In this document: piece by piece, positions 1 to 8,719 of the stretch
Numbering within the stretch: the first letter of the stretch is position 1
Layout: each line of letters begins with the position of its first letter
Assembly (NCBI GenBank): GCA_038229695.1
Contig: JBBROE010000079.1
Location: 1-21,048, forward strand
Direction: 5' to 3'
DNA length: 21,048 bases
DNA from: JACMLD01 sp038229695
GTDB taxonomy: Bacteria > Bacteroidota > Bacteroidia > Chitinophagales > Chitinophagaceae
Notes under the pieces: generated by a model
Seen by the model: the letters and a program-made list of their open reading frames with translations, nothing else
What the model was told of the DNA's origin: nothing
The model's database searches: none
Translations under genes and position numbers: made by a program

Positions 1-1135
1 CCTGGTTGGTGAGGATCACCGCCTGAAGTACGTAGACCCACAGCGCCAGGTTCGCAATCCGAACACGGTCTGCATGGTTATTACAAATATTCAGCGTCGC
101 GCCTGCTATCATTGCATCGCGCATGGTGTTCTGCTGGAAGAGGAAGCCGGGGTTAGTACCCGGCTCTACGTCATACCAGCCGCCCCATTCATCCACTACC
201 AGGGCTATTTTTTTGGCGGGGTCATATTTATCCATGACCGCAGCGTGTTTGGTGACCAGTTCATCCATAAGCAGCGCCTGTTTCATGATGCCGAAATATT
301 GCTCCGCGGTGAAGTTGATGGCGGGCCCTTTGTGATTCCATTGCAGTACTGAATAATGGTGCATGGCAACGCCACCGAGCATATTCAGCGGAATATTCTG
401 CATCAGGGTTTCCGTCCATTTGTAATCGGCATCGCTGGCGCCGGAAGCAATACGGGTCAGTCCACCCGAATTTTCCCAGTCGGAAATGAAGGTGGCGTAC
501 TTGCGGTATTCATCAGCATAATAGAGGGGCTTCATATTTCCCCCGCAGCCCCAGGCCTCGTTGCCGATACCCCAGAACTTCACCTTCCACGGTTGTGCCC
601 TGCCGTTAGCCTTCCGAAGATCGGTCATTGGGCTTTTGCCGTTAAAGTTGGTGTATTGCACCCAGTCGGCCAGTTCCTGCACCGTGCCGCTGCCCACGTT
701 GCCGGAGAGGTAAGGTTCCGCACCGAGGAGTTCGCACATGTTCAGAAAATCGTGTGTACCGAAACGGTTGTCTTCGGTAACGCCGCCCCACCATTTGTTG
801 ACCATGGCCGGTCTTTTATCTTTGGGCCCGATGCCGTCCTTCCAGTGATAGGTATCGGCGAAACAGCCGCCTGGCCACCGGAGATTGGGAATCTTAAGTT
901 TTTTCAGGGCGGCAATGATGTCGTTCCGCACACCATTTGTATTGGGTATGGTACTGCTGTCGCCCACATAAAAACCGCCGTAAATGGAATGCCCGAGGTG
1001 TTCAGCGAAATGGCCGTAGATATTCCGGCTGATGACAGGAGCCGTTGCAGAAGCGGTAAGCGACACGGTCGCCTGGGAAAAGACAGTTGTGGCGAATATG
1101 ACCGAAAGCAGACCGGAAATAATGTTTTTTTTCAT
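1..1135 (-). CDS. Secreted GH51 alpha-L-arabinofuranosidase, 3' end beyond the window
   Basis: Removes terminal alpha-L-arabinofuranose from arabinan, arabinoxylan or arabinogalactan side chains with retention. I translated it directly from the minus strand: it opens with ATG at 1135 and gives 378 residues before the left edge cuts it. GH51 proteins usually run to 500 or more residues, so the C-terminal beta-sandwich part is missing here. Residues 1-20 look like a Sec signal peptide (MKKN, hydrophobic core, FSQ), so the enzyme is probably periplasmic. The barrel shows NLRWPGGCFADTYHW near residue 84, the acid/base Glu193 in WGIGNEAWG, a HHYS at 259-262, and the nucleophile Glu316 in VVDEWGGW. 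Near the edge, residues 364-371 read ALWVYVLQ, where I would expect something like AQ-x-VNVLQ. It follows araR after 66 bp and is the most downstream gene visible in the arabinose operon. The family call is firm; substrate preference is not visible. Confidence 0.93.
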   Translation of the reverse strand, partial: MKKNIISGLLSVIFATTVFSQATVSLTASATAPVISRNIYGHFAEHLGHSIYGGFYVGDSSTIPNTNGVRNDIIAALKKLKIPNLRWPGGCFADTYHWKDGIGPKDKRPAMVNKWWGGVTEDNRFGTHDFLNMCELLGAEPYLSGNVGSGTVQELADWVQYTNFNGKSPMTDLRKANGRAQPWKVKFWGIGNEAWGCGGNMKPLYYADEYRKYATFISDWENSGGLTRIASGASDADYKWTETLMQNIPLNMLGGVAMHHYSVLQWNHKGPAINFTAEQYFGIMKQALLMDELVTKHAAVMDKYDPAKKIALVVDEWGGWYDVEPGTNPGFLFQQNTMRDAMIAGATLNICNNHADRVRIANLALWVYVLQAVILTNQ

Positions 1136-1201
1136 GTTTATATTGCTGAAGGTTAATGAAAAGATATAACAGGGGAATCGTGGTCAGCCACCAAGCACTA
1201 T

Positions 1202-1906
1202 TCAGATAAACCGAACGCCTTCGCTTTCCAGTTTTTTATACCGCGCCATATCAAAGGTGTAATAGAATGCGCCTTTCCTCGACGATTGTTTTTCCTTTTC
1301 TTTTAATTTATTGAGTATACCGAGCGACAAAATTTTCCGGGTGAAATTGCGCTTATCCAGCGCTGTGTCATAAATGGCCTCATACAGGCTTTGAAGCTGT
1401 GGGAGGGTAAATTTATCCGGGAGCAGTTCAAATCCGATGGGATGGTTGGACACTTTTTGTAGAAGCCGTTCACGTGCCATCTTCACCATTTCCCGGTGAT
1501 CAAAAATCAGCCGCGGCGTTTTTTCCTGTTCGAACCAGCGGGCATTATGCGTACGCATCATTTCGGGCGTATAGTCATCCAGCCTGATGAGGGCGAAATA
1601 GGCTATTGATATCACCCTGCCGCCGGGATCTCTCCCGGCATCGCCAAAGCAATACAGTTGCTCCATGTAGATATTGCGAAGGCCGGTAAGTTCGTGTAAG
1701 ATCCTGCCGGCGGCAACGTCTACGCCCTCCAGTTCTTTTACGAATCCGCCCATCAGGGACCACTTGTCTTTCTGGGGCTCCATGCTGCGCTTAACGAACA
1801 ATCCTTTCAGGTGTTTTCCGTCAAACCCAAAGATGATACAGTCGACTGCAATCCTTAGCCTGTCATGTTCACTATACAACAAGGGCTTCTTGAGCAGGTT
1901 GGTCAT
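1202..1906 (-). CDS. araR: AraR-type transcriptional regulator, NrtR/Nudix family
   Basis: A 234-residue protein with an N-terminal Nudix-like domain (about 12-150) and a C-terminal winged helix (about 158-234). The family-typical stretch LPDKFTLPQLQSLYEAIYD is followed by LDKRNFTRKI at 184-192. The Nudix box (54-76) has lost two acidic residues: where the consensus reads R-E-U-x-E-E, this protein reads R68-I69-L70-H71-E72-L73. It is therefore probably not a hydrolase, and the domain most likely serves as a ligand sensor. In Bacteroides thetaiotaomicron the homologous AraR (BT0354) is a repressor released by L-arabinose. Its position among araA, the arabinose symporter and arabinosidases supports the same role. 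The ATG lies 32 bp after the symporter stop, so it is probably co-transcribed and autoregulated. Assignment to arabinose rather than another sugar rests on context plus family resemblance. Confidence 0.9.
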   Translation of the reverse strand: MTNLLKKPLLYSEHDRLRIAVDCIIFGFDGKHLKGLFVKRSMEPQKDKWSLMGGFVKELEGVDVAAGRILHELTGLRNIYMEQLYCFGDAGRDPGGRVISIAYFALIRLDDYTPEMMRTHNARWFEQEKTPRLIFDHREMVKMARERLLQKVSNHPIGFELLPDKFTLPQLQSLYEAIYDTALDKRNFTRKILSLGILNKLKEKEKQSSRKGAFYYTFDMARYKKLESEGVRFI

Positions 1907-1938
1907 AATGGTAATGTCATTGGCCTGGCAGACCGGGT

Positions 1939-3621
1939 CTACCAGAAAATGGTGTACAGTGCTGTAAGAATGCCAAAAACAAGCAGGGCTCCCACGGCAA
2001 AGCTGCGGTTAGGCCTGAACATTGATCTGTCGATAATCAGTCCCTTGGGAACTATGCCGCGCCGGTTGTCCACCATACTGATGATATACATGGCCACGAT
2101 GCAGATGACGAATACAAAACCCATCCTGTCCAGGAATGGAATTTCGTATAATATGGTACCGTCATTTTGGGTAACCGGCGTGGAGAAGCCGGTGGCGGCC
2201 AGGAAATGGAGGTCCATGATGCGCGGTAGAAACTTGAAAACTACCGATAAGATAAAGCCTCCGATGGTGGCGAAGAGCGCTGCATTGGAGGTGGCCTTCT
2301 TCCAGAAAAAACCAAGTATGAACATCGCGAAAATACCGGGCGACACGAAGCCCGTATATTCCTGGATAAATTCAAACCCGCCCTTTTTATCGATGCCCAT
2401 CAGCGGGGCAATCACTACCCCGAGCAGCATCGCCACCACAACGCAGAGCCGTCCCACTTTTACCATTTTCTTTTCATCCGCCGCCATATTCAGCTTCTTT
2501 TTGTAAATGTCGAGGGTGAAGATGGTGGAAATGCTGTTGGCCTTGCCGGCAAGCGATGCCACTACCGCCGCGGTGAGGGCAGAGAACGCAAGTCCTTTAA
2601 GACCCACCGGCAGCAGGTTGAGTAAAATGGGATAGGCCCGGTCAGGATTGATTTCTCCATTCTGCAGCATCTCGGTCTGGAAGCCTCCTTCCTGGTGGAG
2701 CATATAAGCAGCGATACCCGGAATTACGACAATGATGGGCATCATCAGCTTCAGGAACGCGGCGAAGAGGAGGCCGCCGCGGGCCGTCTTCAGGTCTGCT
2801 CCCAGTGCCCGCTGGGTGATATACTGGTTACAACCCCAGTAGTTGAGGTTAACGATCCACATACCGCCGAGCAGTACCGTAAGCCCGGGCAGGCTGGCGT
2901 AATTAGAATTACTTTTTTGAAGGATCATGTGAAAGTGATCGTTAATATGATGGGTCATTTGTTTGAACCCGTTCACGAGGCCCGGCGTTCCGAAATGGTC
3001 AGCCACCATATTCAGGGCGAGGTAAGTGGTTACCAGCCCGCCGAGAATGAGAAAGAATACCTGGATAACGTCTGTATACCCGATCACCTTCATGCCCCCC
3101 AGGGTAATGAAAATAGCGAAGATGGCCAGTCCGTACATGCAGGCCGTGAGGTTGAGGCCGGCGATACTGCTGACAGCGAGTGCACCCAGGTAGAGAATGG
3201 AAGTAAGGTTAACCACCACGTAAAGCAACAGCCAGAAGACAGCCATGATCATCGCAACGGTATCATTATACCGCGTGCTCAGGAACTGCGGCATGGTATA
3301 AATTTTATTCTTGAGGTATACCGGGATGAAAAAGGTGGCCACAATAACGAGGGTCGCGGCAGCCATCCATTCATAAGTGGAAATGGCCAGCCCGATTTTG
3401 AAACCGTTCCCGCTCATACCGATGAATTGTTCCGCCGAGATGTTGGAGGCTATTAACGATGCGCCGATAGCCCACCAGGTGAGCGACCCTTCAGCGAGAA
3501 AGAAATCATGAGATGCTGTTACCGCCTTTTTCTTCCTCCGGTAGACGGCATATCCATACACAGCCACGATTAAAAAATAAACGACAAAGACAAGTTTGTC
3601 TAAACTGGCTAATCGGTTCAT
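1939..3621 (-). CDS. SSS-family sodium/sugar symporter, probable L-arabinose importer
   Basis: A 560-residue inner-membrane protein of the solute:sodium symporter family (SGLT-like), with roughly 13-14 hydrophobic segments along its length. Family marks include an N-terminal segment ending in a basic YRRKKK, the ASNISAEQFIGMSG stretch, and a segment reading ANSISTIFTLDIYKKK, which corresponds to the sodium-site helix of vSGLT (there NSTSTIFTMDIY). I chose the ATG at 3621 over a TTG two codons upstream. It sits between araA and araR, so its cargo is most simply L-arabinose freed in the periplasm by the neighbouring hydrolases; galactose or another sugar cannot be excluded. A 109-bp gap upstream could hold its own promoter. 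Confidence 0.9.
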   Translation of the reverse strand: MNRLASLDKLVFVVYFLIVAVYGYAVYRRKKKAVTASHDFFLAEGSLTWWAIGASLIASNISAEQFIGMSGNGFKIGLAISTYEWMAAATLVIVATFFIPVYLKNKIYTMPQFLSTRYNDTVAMIMAVFWLLLYVVVNLTSILYLGALAVSSIAGLNLTACMYGLAIFAIFITLGGMKVIGYTDVIQVFFLILGGLVTTYLALNMVADHFGTPGLVNGFKQMTHHINDHFHMILQKSNSNYASLPGLTVLLGGMWIVNLNYWGCNQYITQRALGADLKTARGGLLFAAFLKLMMPIIVVIPGIAAYMLHQEGGFQTEMLQNGEINPDRAYPILLNLLPVGLKGLAFSALTAAVVASLAGKANSISTIFTLDIYKKKLNMAADEKKMVKVGRLCVVVAMLLGVVIAPLMGIDKKGGFEFIQEYTGFVSPGIFAMFILGFFWKKATSNAALFATIGGFILSVVFKFLPRIMDLHFLAATGFSTPVTQNDGTILYEIPFLDRMGFVFVICIVAMYIISMVDNRRGIVPKGLIIDRSMFRPNRSFAVGALLVFGILTALYTIFW

Positions 3622-3730
3622 AAGCAACGTTAGGTTAGTATTTTATACAATGGCGATCCGGCAAACAAATTAGATACAAAAGCGCATTAAAACAATTTCA
3701 ATATTTATCCGAAAAACAGGCCGTTCATTA
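3622..3730 (-). promoter_or_regulatory. Candidate Bacteroidota promoter in front of the symporter
   Basis: This A/T-rich gap between araA and the symporter has, on the minus strand, TTG at 3695-3693, 20 intervening bases, then TAATTTG at 3672-3666, about 44 bases before the start codon. The Bacteroidota consensus is TTTG, 19-21 bases, then TAnnTTTG, so the -7 element here is one base short. The plus-strand word TTAGATACA (3670-3678) overlaps the -7 element and recurs, inverted, upstream of the aldose epimerase gene. This is a pattern match only. Confidence 0.3.
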
Positions 3731-5221
3731 TCAGCGGAAAGAGATTTCATTCCAGCGGAGTAAATTTTTAAGATCATATAGCGTAGTGTGCTTCCCGATC
3801 AGGACCAGTTCAACCCCGGCCATCCCTGCAAAATCTTCCAGCACGCTGGCACTAAGGTTTTGGCTGTAACAGGTATGGTGGGCACCCCCTGCGAGTATCC
3901 AGGCGGTGCAGCCTGTTTTCATATCCGGCAGCGGTTTCCACAGCACCCTGGCCACCGGCAGCCGGGGCAGCGGTTGCGGAGGTGCGACGGCCTCTACTTC
4001 ATTGATGAGTAAACGGAAGCGGTTTCCCATATCCACCATGGACGCATTGAGCGCCGGGCCGGCGGCACTGCCAAAGACCAGTCGCACCGGATCCGATTTA
4101 CCGCCAATGCCCAGCGGGTGAATCTCGCACGCCGGCTTTTCCAGGGCGATGGACGGGCAAATCTCGAGCATGTGGGAACCTAGTACCAATTCCTGTTCCG
4201 GGTTAAAATGATAGGTATAGTCCTCCATGAATGAGTTACCACCGGGCAGACCGGCGGCCATCACCTTTATTACGTTAACAAGCGCGGCTGTTTTCCAATC
4301 GCCCTCGCCGGCAAAACCATATCCTTTTGCCATCAGGCGTTGTGCCGCGATACCGGGCAGCTGCGCCATCCCGTGCAGGTCTTCAAATGTATCGGTGAAT
4401 CCGCTGAATCCGCCGTCTTCCAGGAAGTGTTGTAACCCAATTTCGATCTTTGCGGCTTCGCGCAGCGCAAAATGATCGGAACCTCCTTTTAACAGGGTGG
4501 GCGCAAGGGAATAGGTATCGGCATATTCGTCCGTCAGTCGGGTGATGTCGTTATCCGGCGTCGCTTCGATTGTTTTTACCAGGTCGCCGATACCAAAGGT
4601 GTTCACCGAATAGCCAAATTTTATTTCTGCTTCCACTTTGTCGCCTTCGGTCACGGCAACGTTGCGCATGTTGTCGCCAAAACGCGCGTACTTGGCGCTT
4701 TGCCAGTGCCGCCACCCGGCTGCCGCCCTGGCCCAGCCGCCGATTTGCTGCAGCACCTGCGGGTCCTGCCAGTGACCGGCCACAACCTTCCGCTCTATCC
4801 GCATACGGCTGACCATAAACCCGAATTCGCGATCACCGTGCGCACTTTGGTTGAGGTTCATAAAATCCATATCAATTGTACCCCAGGGAATATCGCGGTT
4901 GAACTGCGTGTGCAGGTGAAGCATCGGTTTTTGTAAAATCTTCAACCCGCCTATCCACATTTTTGCCGGCGAGAAAGTATGCATCCAGGCGATTATACCG
5001 ATACAGTTTTTACTGGTATTGGCATCCTGGCAAACCTGGAAAATTTCGTCGGCCGACTTCACCGTATCCTTCCAGATAATGTTTACCGGTATCTGCTCCA
5101 CCCCTTTCAGCGAGGCAACTATCTGCCGGGCATGGTCCGCGACCTGGCGCAGTGTCTCGTCGCCATATAAATGCTGGCTGCCGGTAATGAACCAAACGTC
5201 AAATGTTTTTAAATTAATCAT
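3731..5221 (-). CDS. araA: L-arabinose isomerase
   Basis: Converts L-arabinose to L-ribulose in the cytoplasm, the first step of the arabinose pathway. The 496 residues match the family length (about 500), and the opening FDVWFITGSQHLYGDE is diagnostic. The four Mn-binding residues known from the E. coli enzyme are all present at matching positions: Glu306 (FAGEGDWK), Glu333 (FMEDYTYH), His350 (LGSHMLE) and His449 (GGAHHTCYS). The start is an ATG at 5221, 55 bp after the GH127 stop codon. It is separated from araB and araD by two glycosidase genes, so the araBDA set is interrupted here. Confidence 0.97.
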   Translation of the reverse strand: MINLKTFDVWFITGSQHLYGDETLRQVADHARQIVASLKGVEQIPVNIIWKDTVKSADEIFQVCQDANTSKNCIGIIAWMHTFSPAKMWIGGLKILQKPMLHLHTQFNRDIPWGTIDMDFMNLNQSAHGDREFGFMVSRMRIERKVVAGHWQDPQVLQQIGGWARAAAGWRHWQSAKYARFGDNMRNVAVTEGDKVEAEIKFGYSVNTFGIGDLVKTIEATPDNDITRLTDEYADTYSLAPTLLKGGSDHFALREAAKIEIGLQHFLEDGGFSGFTDTFEDLHGMAQLPGIAAQRLMAKGYGFAGEGDWKTAALVNVIKVMAAGLPGGNSFMEDYTYHFNPEQELVLGSHMLEICPSIALEKPACEIHPLGIGGKSDPVRLVFGSAAGPALNASMVDMGNRFRLLINEVEAVAPPQPLPRLPVARVLWKPLPDMKTGCTAWILAGGAHHTCYSQNLSASVLEDFAGMAGVELVLIGKHTTLYDLKNLLRWNEISFR

Positions 5222-5276
5222 GCAGCGGGTTTAAGCGGTGGATTACCTTGTTTTCTTTTGTGTTGTTGAAAAATGG

Positions 5277-7304
5277 CTAATCAGCCAGGAGCTTTATGCC
5301 TTTCAGGGATTCCGGGAACCAGATCATCATCTCCCCTTTTCCGCGGTTGGCCCAGCTGTAATAAGGGATGGCTGTAAAGGATTGCCGGACAGTTTGCACG
5401 GCTTCTTTTGTTACCTCCACCGCAGGCACTTCGGCGTGAAGCACAGTTACGCCGTTCAGCAGGTCCGGCAAAAATTCCCGGGTAAAAGAAGTGCCGGCAG
5501 GCATGATGATATTAGCCGCACGGCCGCTGTTGTCCACCCATTCGGCGCAGTATACCAGCGGTCCGCGTTCAAGCGCTACTTTTCCCTGGTCTTCTTTCAG
5601 TTTATTATTGGCTGTTATGCGGCGGACTTCCATGGGCAGGTCAATGTCAACACGATCGTTCTTCTTCCACATACCGGCAATAACCGCATAACCATGATCG
5701 AGGTGGTATTCGATGGCCTTGCCATTTACCGTAATGACGGGTAACGCGTCGGATGTATGTTCGAAGCTGTACAGATCCGACGGAACTACCTGGTTATTTA
5801 CCCAGCCCGGTATCCGCACCAGCAAATTGAAGGCCTTATTTTTTTGAGGATTGATGGTAAAAGAAAGTTTGCCGTCCCAGGGATAATTGTTCTGCTGGAT
5901 AATTTCAACGGGGGTTTTACCGACTGCAAGTTGTGCTTTGCCGCTGATGAACAGGTTTACGTAGAGATTGTCTTCTTTCAGGGCATAGATGTAGCCAGGG
6001 AGGGCTGGAAGCAGCCTGACGAGGTTGGTCGGGCAGCAGGAACATTCAAACCAGCCCGACCGCGACGCTTCCACGCTCCCGGAACTGAAGCCGTTCGGGT
6101 TACCGCTTCCCGGGTCGCTGGTCACCTGCATGGCATTGGTATAAAAAAAAGATTTACCGTCGAGCCCTACGCCAGCGATCAGGCCGTTATACAGCGACCG
6201 CTCCAGTACGTCAAAATATTTGGCATCGCCGTGCAGGAGGAACATCCTGTAATTCCAGTACACATTGGCGATGGCGGCGCAGGTTTCATTATACGCGGTT
6301 TCGTTCGGGAGTTCGTAGTTGCCGCCAAACCTTTCGCCGTCGCCTTTAGCGCCGACGCTTCCCTGCACATAGAGTTTTTTACTGACCATATTCAACCAGA
6401 TGCGGTCGATCGCCTGCAATAAAGAGTCGTCGCCGGTCAGGGCCGCCACGTCGGCTACGGCGCTGTATAAATAGCCGGCGCGTACGGCATGGCCCTCTGC
6501 TTCATCCTGTTCGGTGACCGGTTTATCATCCTGCCAGTAGGAACCGCTTTTCCAGGGATTGGTACTCGTGGAATCATAGCCGTTATAGTGCCCGCGCTGC
6601 TCGATGAAAAATTTAGCCGTGGCCAGGTATTCTTTTTTTGCGGTTAAGCGATACAGTTTAACGAGGCCCATTTCCACGATTTCATGGCCGGGCGCAACCA
6701 ACCGCCGGCCGGGTCCGAAAACACGGCAAACCAAATCAGCATTCTTCAGGGCGATGTCCAGCAGATTCCTTTTTTTGGTGGCCATAAAATGCGCTGCCGC
6801 CGCTTCATAGAGGTGACCTGCATTATAGAGTTCATGGCTGAGCTCGCGCTCTTTTACCCATCTTTCCATGCCTGCCCAGCTGTGGGGATGCGCCGGGTCG
6901 ATCGTCCTTGCGGTATAGAGGTATCCATCCGGCTCCTGGGCTTTCCCGATGATGAAAATCAAAGAGTCGATATACCGGTCCAGCGCCGGGTCTGGATGCA
7001 CGGCCAGGGAATAGGACGCGCCTTCGATGGTCTTATAAATATCGGTGTCATCGAACGGGTATTTCGTACAGAATTTTCCTGATTTCGCTGCGGCCATAGT
7101 GAAGTTGCTCACCCGGCCTGTATTTTCACAGCGCTCAAACGAGGCGGGTATGGTGACCGTCCGGTTCACTTCAATTTTCGGCAGCCAGAACTGGTCAGTC
7201 AGTTGCACCTGGGTGAAGGGTACGCTGTGCACCGGGTAATCCTGCTGCTGGGCGAAAGTGGCAGCGGGTAAAAAAACCAGGGGTAAAAAAAATATTCTTC
7301 TCAT
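5277..7304 (-). CDS. Secreted GH127 beta-L-arabinofuranosidase
   Basis: A 675-residue member of GH127 (formerly DUF1680), the family of Bifidobacterium HypBA1, which releases beta-L-arabinofuranose. Residues 1-18 form a signal peptide (MRRIFFLPLVFLPAATFA before QQQDY), indicating periplasmic location. The first two thirds is an (alpha/alpha)6 barrel and the remainder beta-sandwich. The zinc/cysteine centre of the family is intact: Glu340 and Cys342 in YNETCAAIA, and Cys423-Cys424 in WFECSCCPTN, where Cys423 matches the HypBA1 nucleophile. GH127 also contains enzymes for rhamnogalacturonan-II sugars (aceric acid), so beta-arabinofuranose is the likely but not certain substrate; the arabinose operon context favours it. 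It follows GH27 after 11 bp. Confidence 0.92.
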   Translation of the reverse strand: MRRIFFLPLVFLPAATFAQQQDYPVHSVPFTQVQLTDQFWLPKIEVNRTVTIPASFERCENTGRVSNFTMAAAKSGKFCTKYPFDDTDIYKTIEGASYSLAVHPDPALDRYIDSLIFIIGKAQEPDGYLYTARTIDPAHPHSWAGMERWVKERELSHELYNAGHLYEAAAAHFMATKKRNLLDIALKNADLVCRVFGPGRRLVAPGHEIVEMGLVKLYRLTAKKEYLATAKFFIEQRGHYNGYDSTSTNPWKSGSYWQDDKPVTEQDEAEGHAVRAGYLYSAVADVAALTGDDSLLQAIDRIWLNMVSKKLYVQGSVGAKGDGERFGGNYELPNETAYNETCAAIANVYWNYRMFLLHGDAKYFDVLERSLYNGLIAGVGLDGKSFFYTNAMQVTSDPGSGNPNGFSSGSVEASRSGWFECSCCPTNLVRLLPALPGYIYALKEDNLYVNLFISGKAQLAVGKTPVEIIQQNNYPWDGKLSFTINPQKNKAFNLLVRIPGWVNNQVVPSDLYSFEHTSDALPVITVNGKAIEYHLDHGYAVIAGMWKKNDRVDIDLPMEVRRITANNKLKEDQGKVALERGPLVYCAEWVDNSGRAANIIMPAGTSFTREFLPDLLNGVTVLHAEVPAVEVTKEAVQTVRQSFTAIPYYSWANRGKGEMMIWFPESLKGIKLLAD

Positions 7305-7315
7305 GGTTAATGTTT

Positions 7316-8713
7316 TTAGCGTTTCGTAGTTAACGAGGCCGGGTGTTTGACGGACTGCGGGTGAGCCGGGGTAACCCGGATCAATGCCGATGCGTGGGGG
7401 GCAAGGAATACAGAAAAATTTTTCCTGCTTTCTGGCGAAGTCATTTTTTTCCAGAGGTCCCGCGTAACCAGCTTACCGGAAAGCCCTGCGGCAGCCGCGG
7501 GAAAGATGATGGTCTGCGGGTTGTTGCCGGTATTGAAAAATGCGGCATATACGCCCTGCCGTCCGGGCATTTGGGATATCCATATCCGTGAGCTGTCGGT
7601 ATGCACCAGCTCCAAGGGGTTTTCTCCCTGCTGGTTTACGGCGAGCACTTCAAGATTGGTGAGGAGGCGCAATTCGATGTCCCGGCTTTCCGGGAGGTTA
7701 CCGCCAATCATGAGCGGCGAACGAAAAATACACCAGAAAGTAAGCTGGGTATACAGTTCGTCATCAGTAAACCGGCTGTACCGCTCCTGCCCGACCGGAC
7801 CGCGCTTGGACAGTTTTCCCACCTGGAGCATATCGCAGTCGGGCCAGTGGCCGGGGCCGCCCCTGCCCTGCCATTGGCGGGCATAATCCATCATCTGCAC
7901 GATCTCTTTCCAGTTGTCCCAGAAATCATCTGCCATTCGCCACATATTACTGTTTGCAGCAAGGTGGGCTGCCTGCCCGATGGGTGAAGCACCGGGTGAC
8001 AGGCTTAGCACAACCGGGCGGCCACACTGGTCAATTGCCTTTTTATAGCCCTCTATTTCTGCGCTGTGGTATGGCCGTGAGATGTCGTCAACTTTAATAA
8101 AATCGACGCCCCAGGAAGCATACAGGCTGAGCAGGGAATTGAGGTAGGCCTGGGCTCCTGGCTTTTGCATGTCGAGCCCGTACATATGATTCATCCAGGT
8201 ACAGGTGGAGGCGGTATCGGCTATCATGTCGGCCGTAACACCGGTTGCGCCCCTGACCGGGGATTTTGCCCACACCGCCTGCCGCGGAATACCGCGCATG
8301 ACATGGATACCGAATTTGAGTCCCTTTTCGTGGACATATGCTGCCAGCGGCCCAAATCCTTTTTCACCGGTTGCGGAGGGAAACTTGCCCGGTTGTGGCA
8401 TCAGCCGGCCCCACTGATCCATGCTCAGCCAGGGAATGTATGCGCCATCCGAAAGTCTTTGCTGGAAAGGATTCCCGATATGGCTGCCGGGAGGATTGTC
8501 GTAAGACCACAGGAAATCCACTACGATATATTGCCAGCCGGCAGTTTTTAATTTTTCCGCCATATAGTCGGCGTTTGCCCTGACCTCATCTTCATGCACA
8601 GCGGATCCAAAACAGTTGTAGCTGTTCCAGCCCATCGGCGGGGTGCCGGCCACCTGGGCGGCTGCGGCCAGTCCGCCGGCAGAAAACAGGAATAAAAGCA
8701 GGAGGGTTTTCAT
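7316..8713 (-). CDS. Secreted GH27 glycosidase, possible beta-L-arabinopyranosidase
   Basis: A 465-residue GH27 enzyme with a signal peptide (MKTLLLLFLFSAGGLAAAAQ). The family opening TPPMGWNSYNCFG is at 24-36. The nucleophile is Asp209 in GVDFIKVDD; the acid/base is Asp263 (or the adjacent Asp262) in WRMADDFWDNW. The family is usually annotated as alpha-galactosidase, but the pocket differs. Where alpha-galactosidases read LDDCW, this protein reads VDFLW (65-69), so the second Asp, which contacts the sugar's hydroxymethyl side, is Phe67. In the Streptomyces avermitilis GH27 beta-L-arabinopyranosidase the same Asp is, to my recollection, isoleucine. L-arabinopyranose is galactose without the hydroxymethyl group, so this substitution and the position between araD and GH127 suggest arabinopyranosidase activity. 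That specificity is inference; the family call is firm. It starts 6 bp after the araD stop. Confidence 0.88.
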   Translation of the reverse strand: MKTLLLLFLFSAGGLAAAAQVAGTPPMGWNSYNCFGSAVHEDEVRANADYMAEKLKTAGWQYIVVDFLWSYDNPPGSHIGNPFQQRLSDGAYIPWLSMDQWGRLMPQPGKFPSATGEKGFGPLAAYVHEKGLKFGIHVMRGIPRQAVWAKSPVRGATGVTADMIADTASTCTWMNHMYGLDMQKPGAQAYLNSLLSLYASWGVDFIKVDDISRPYHSAEIEGYKKAIDQCGRPVVLSLSPGASPIGQAAHLAANSNMWRMADDFWDNWKEIVQMMDYARQWQGRGGPGHWPDCDMLQVGKLSKRGPVGQERYSRFTDDELYTQLTFWCIFRSPLMIGGNLPESRDIELRLLTNLEVLAVNQQGENPLELVHTDSSRIWISQMPGRQGVYAAFFNTGNNPQTIIFPAAAAGLSGKLVTRDLWKKMTSPESRKNFSVFLAPHASALIRVTPAHPQSVKHPASLTTKR

Positions 8714-8719
8714 TTTTGT

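Noticed and set aside
356..1156. 266-codon open frame on the plus strand
   Set aside because: It is antisense to the GH51 gene, whose minus-strand translation shows signal peptide, both catalytic glutamates and family motifs; the plus-strand product resembles nothing.
7316..8713. Plain alpha-galactosidase label for the GH27 gene
   Set aside because: The pocket residue change and the arabinose context make that substrate doubtful, so only the family is asserted.
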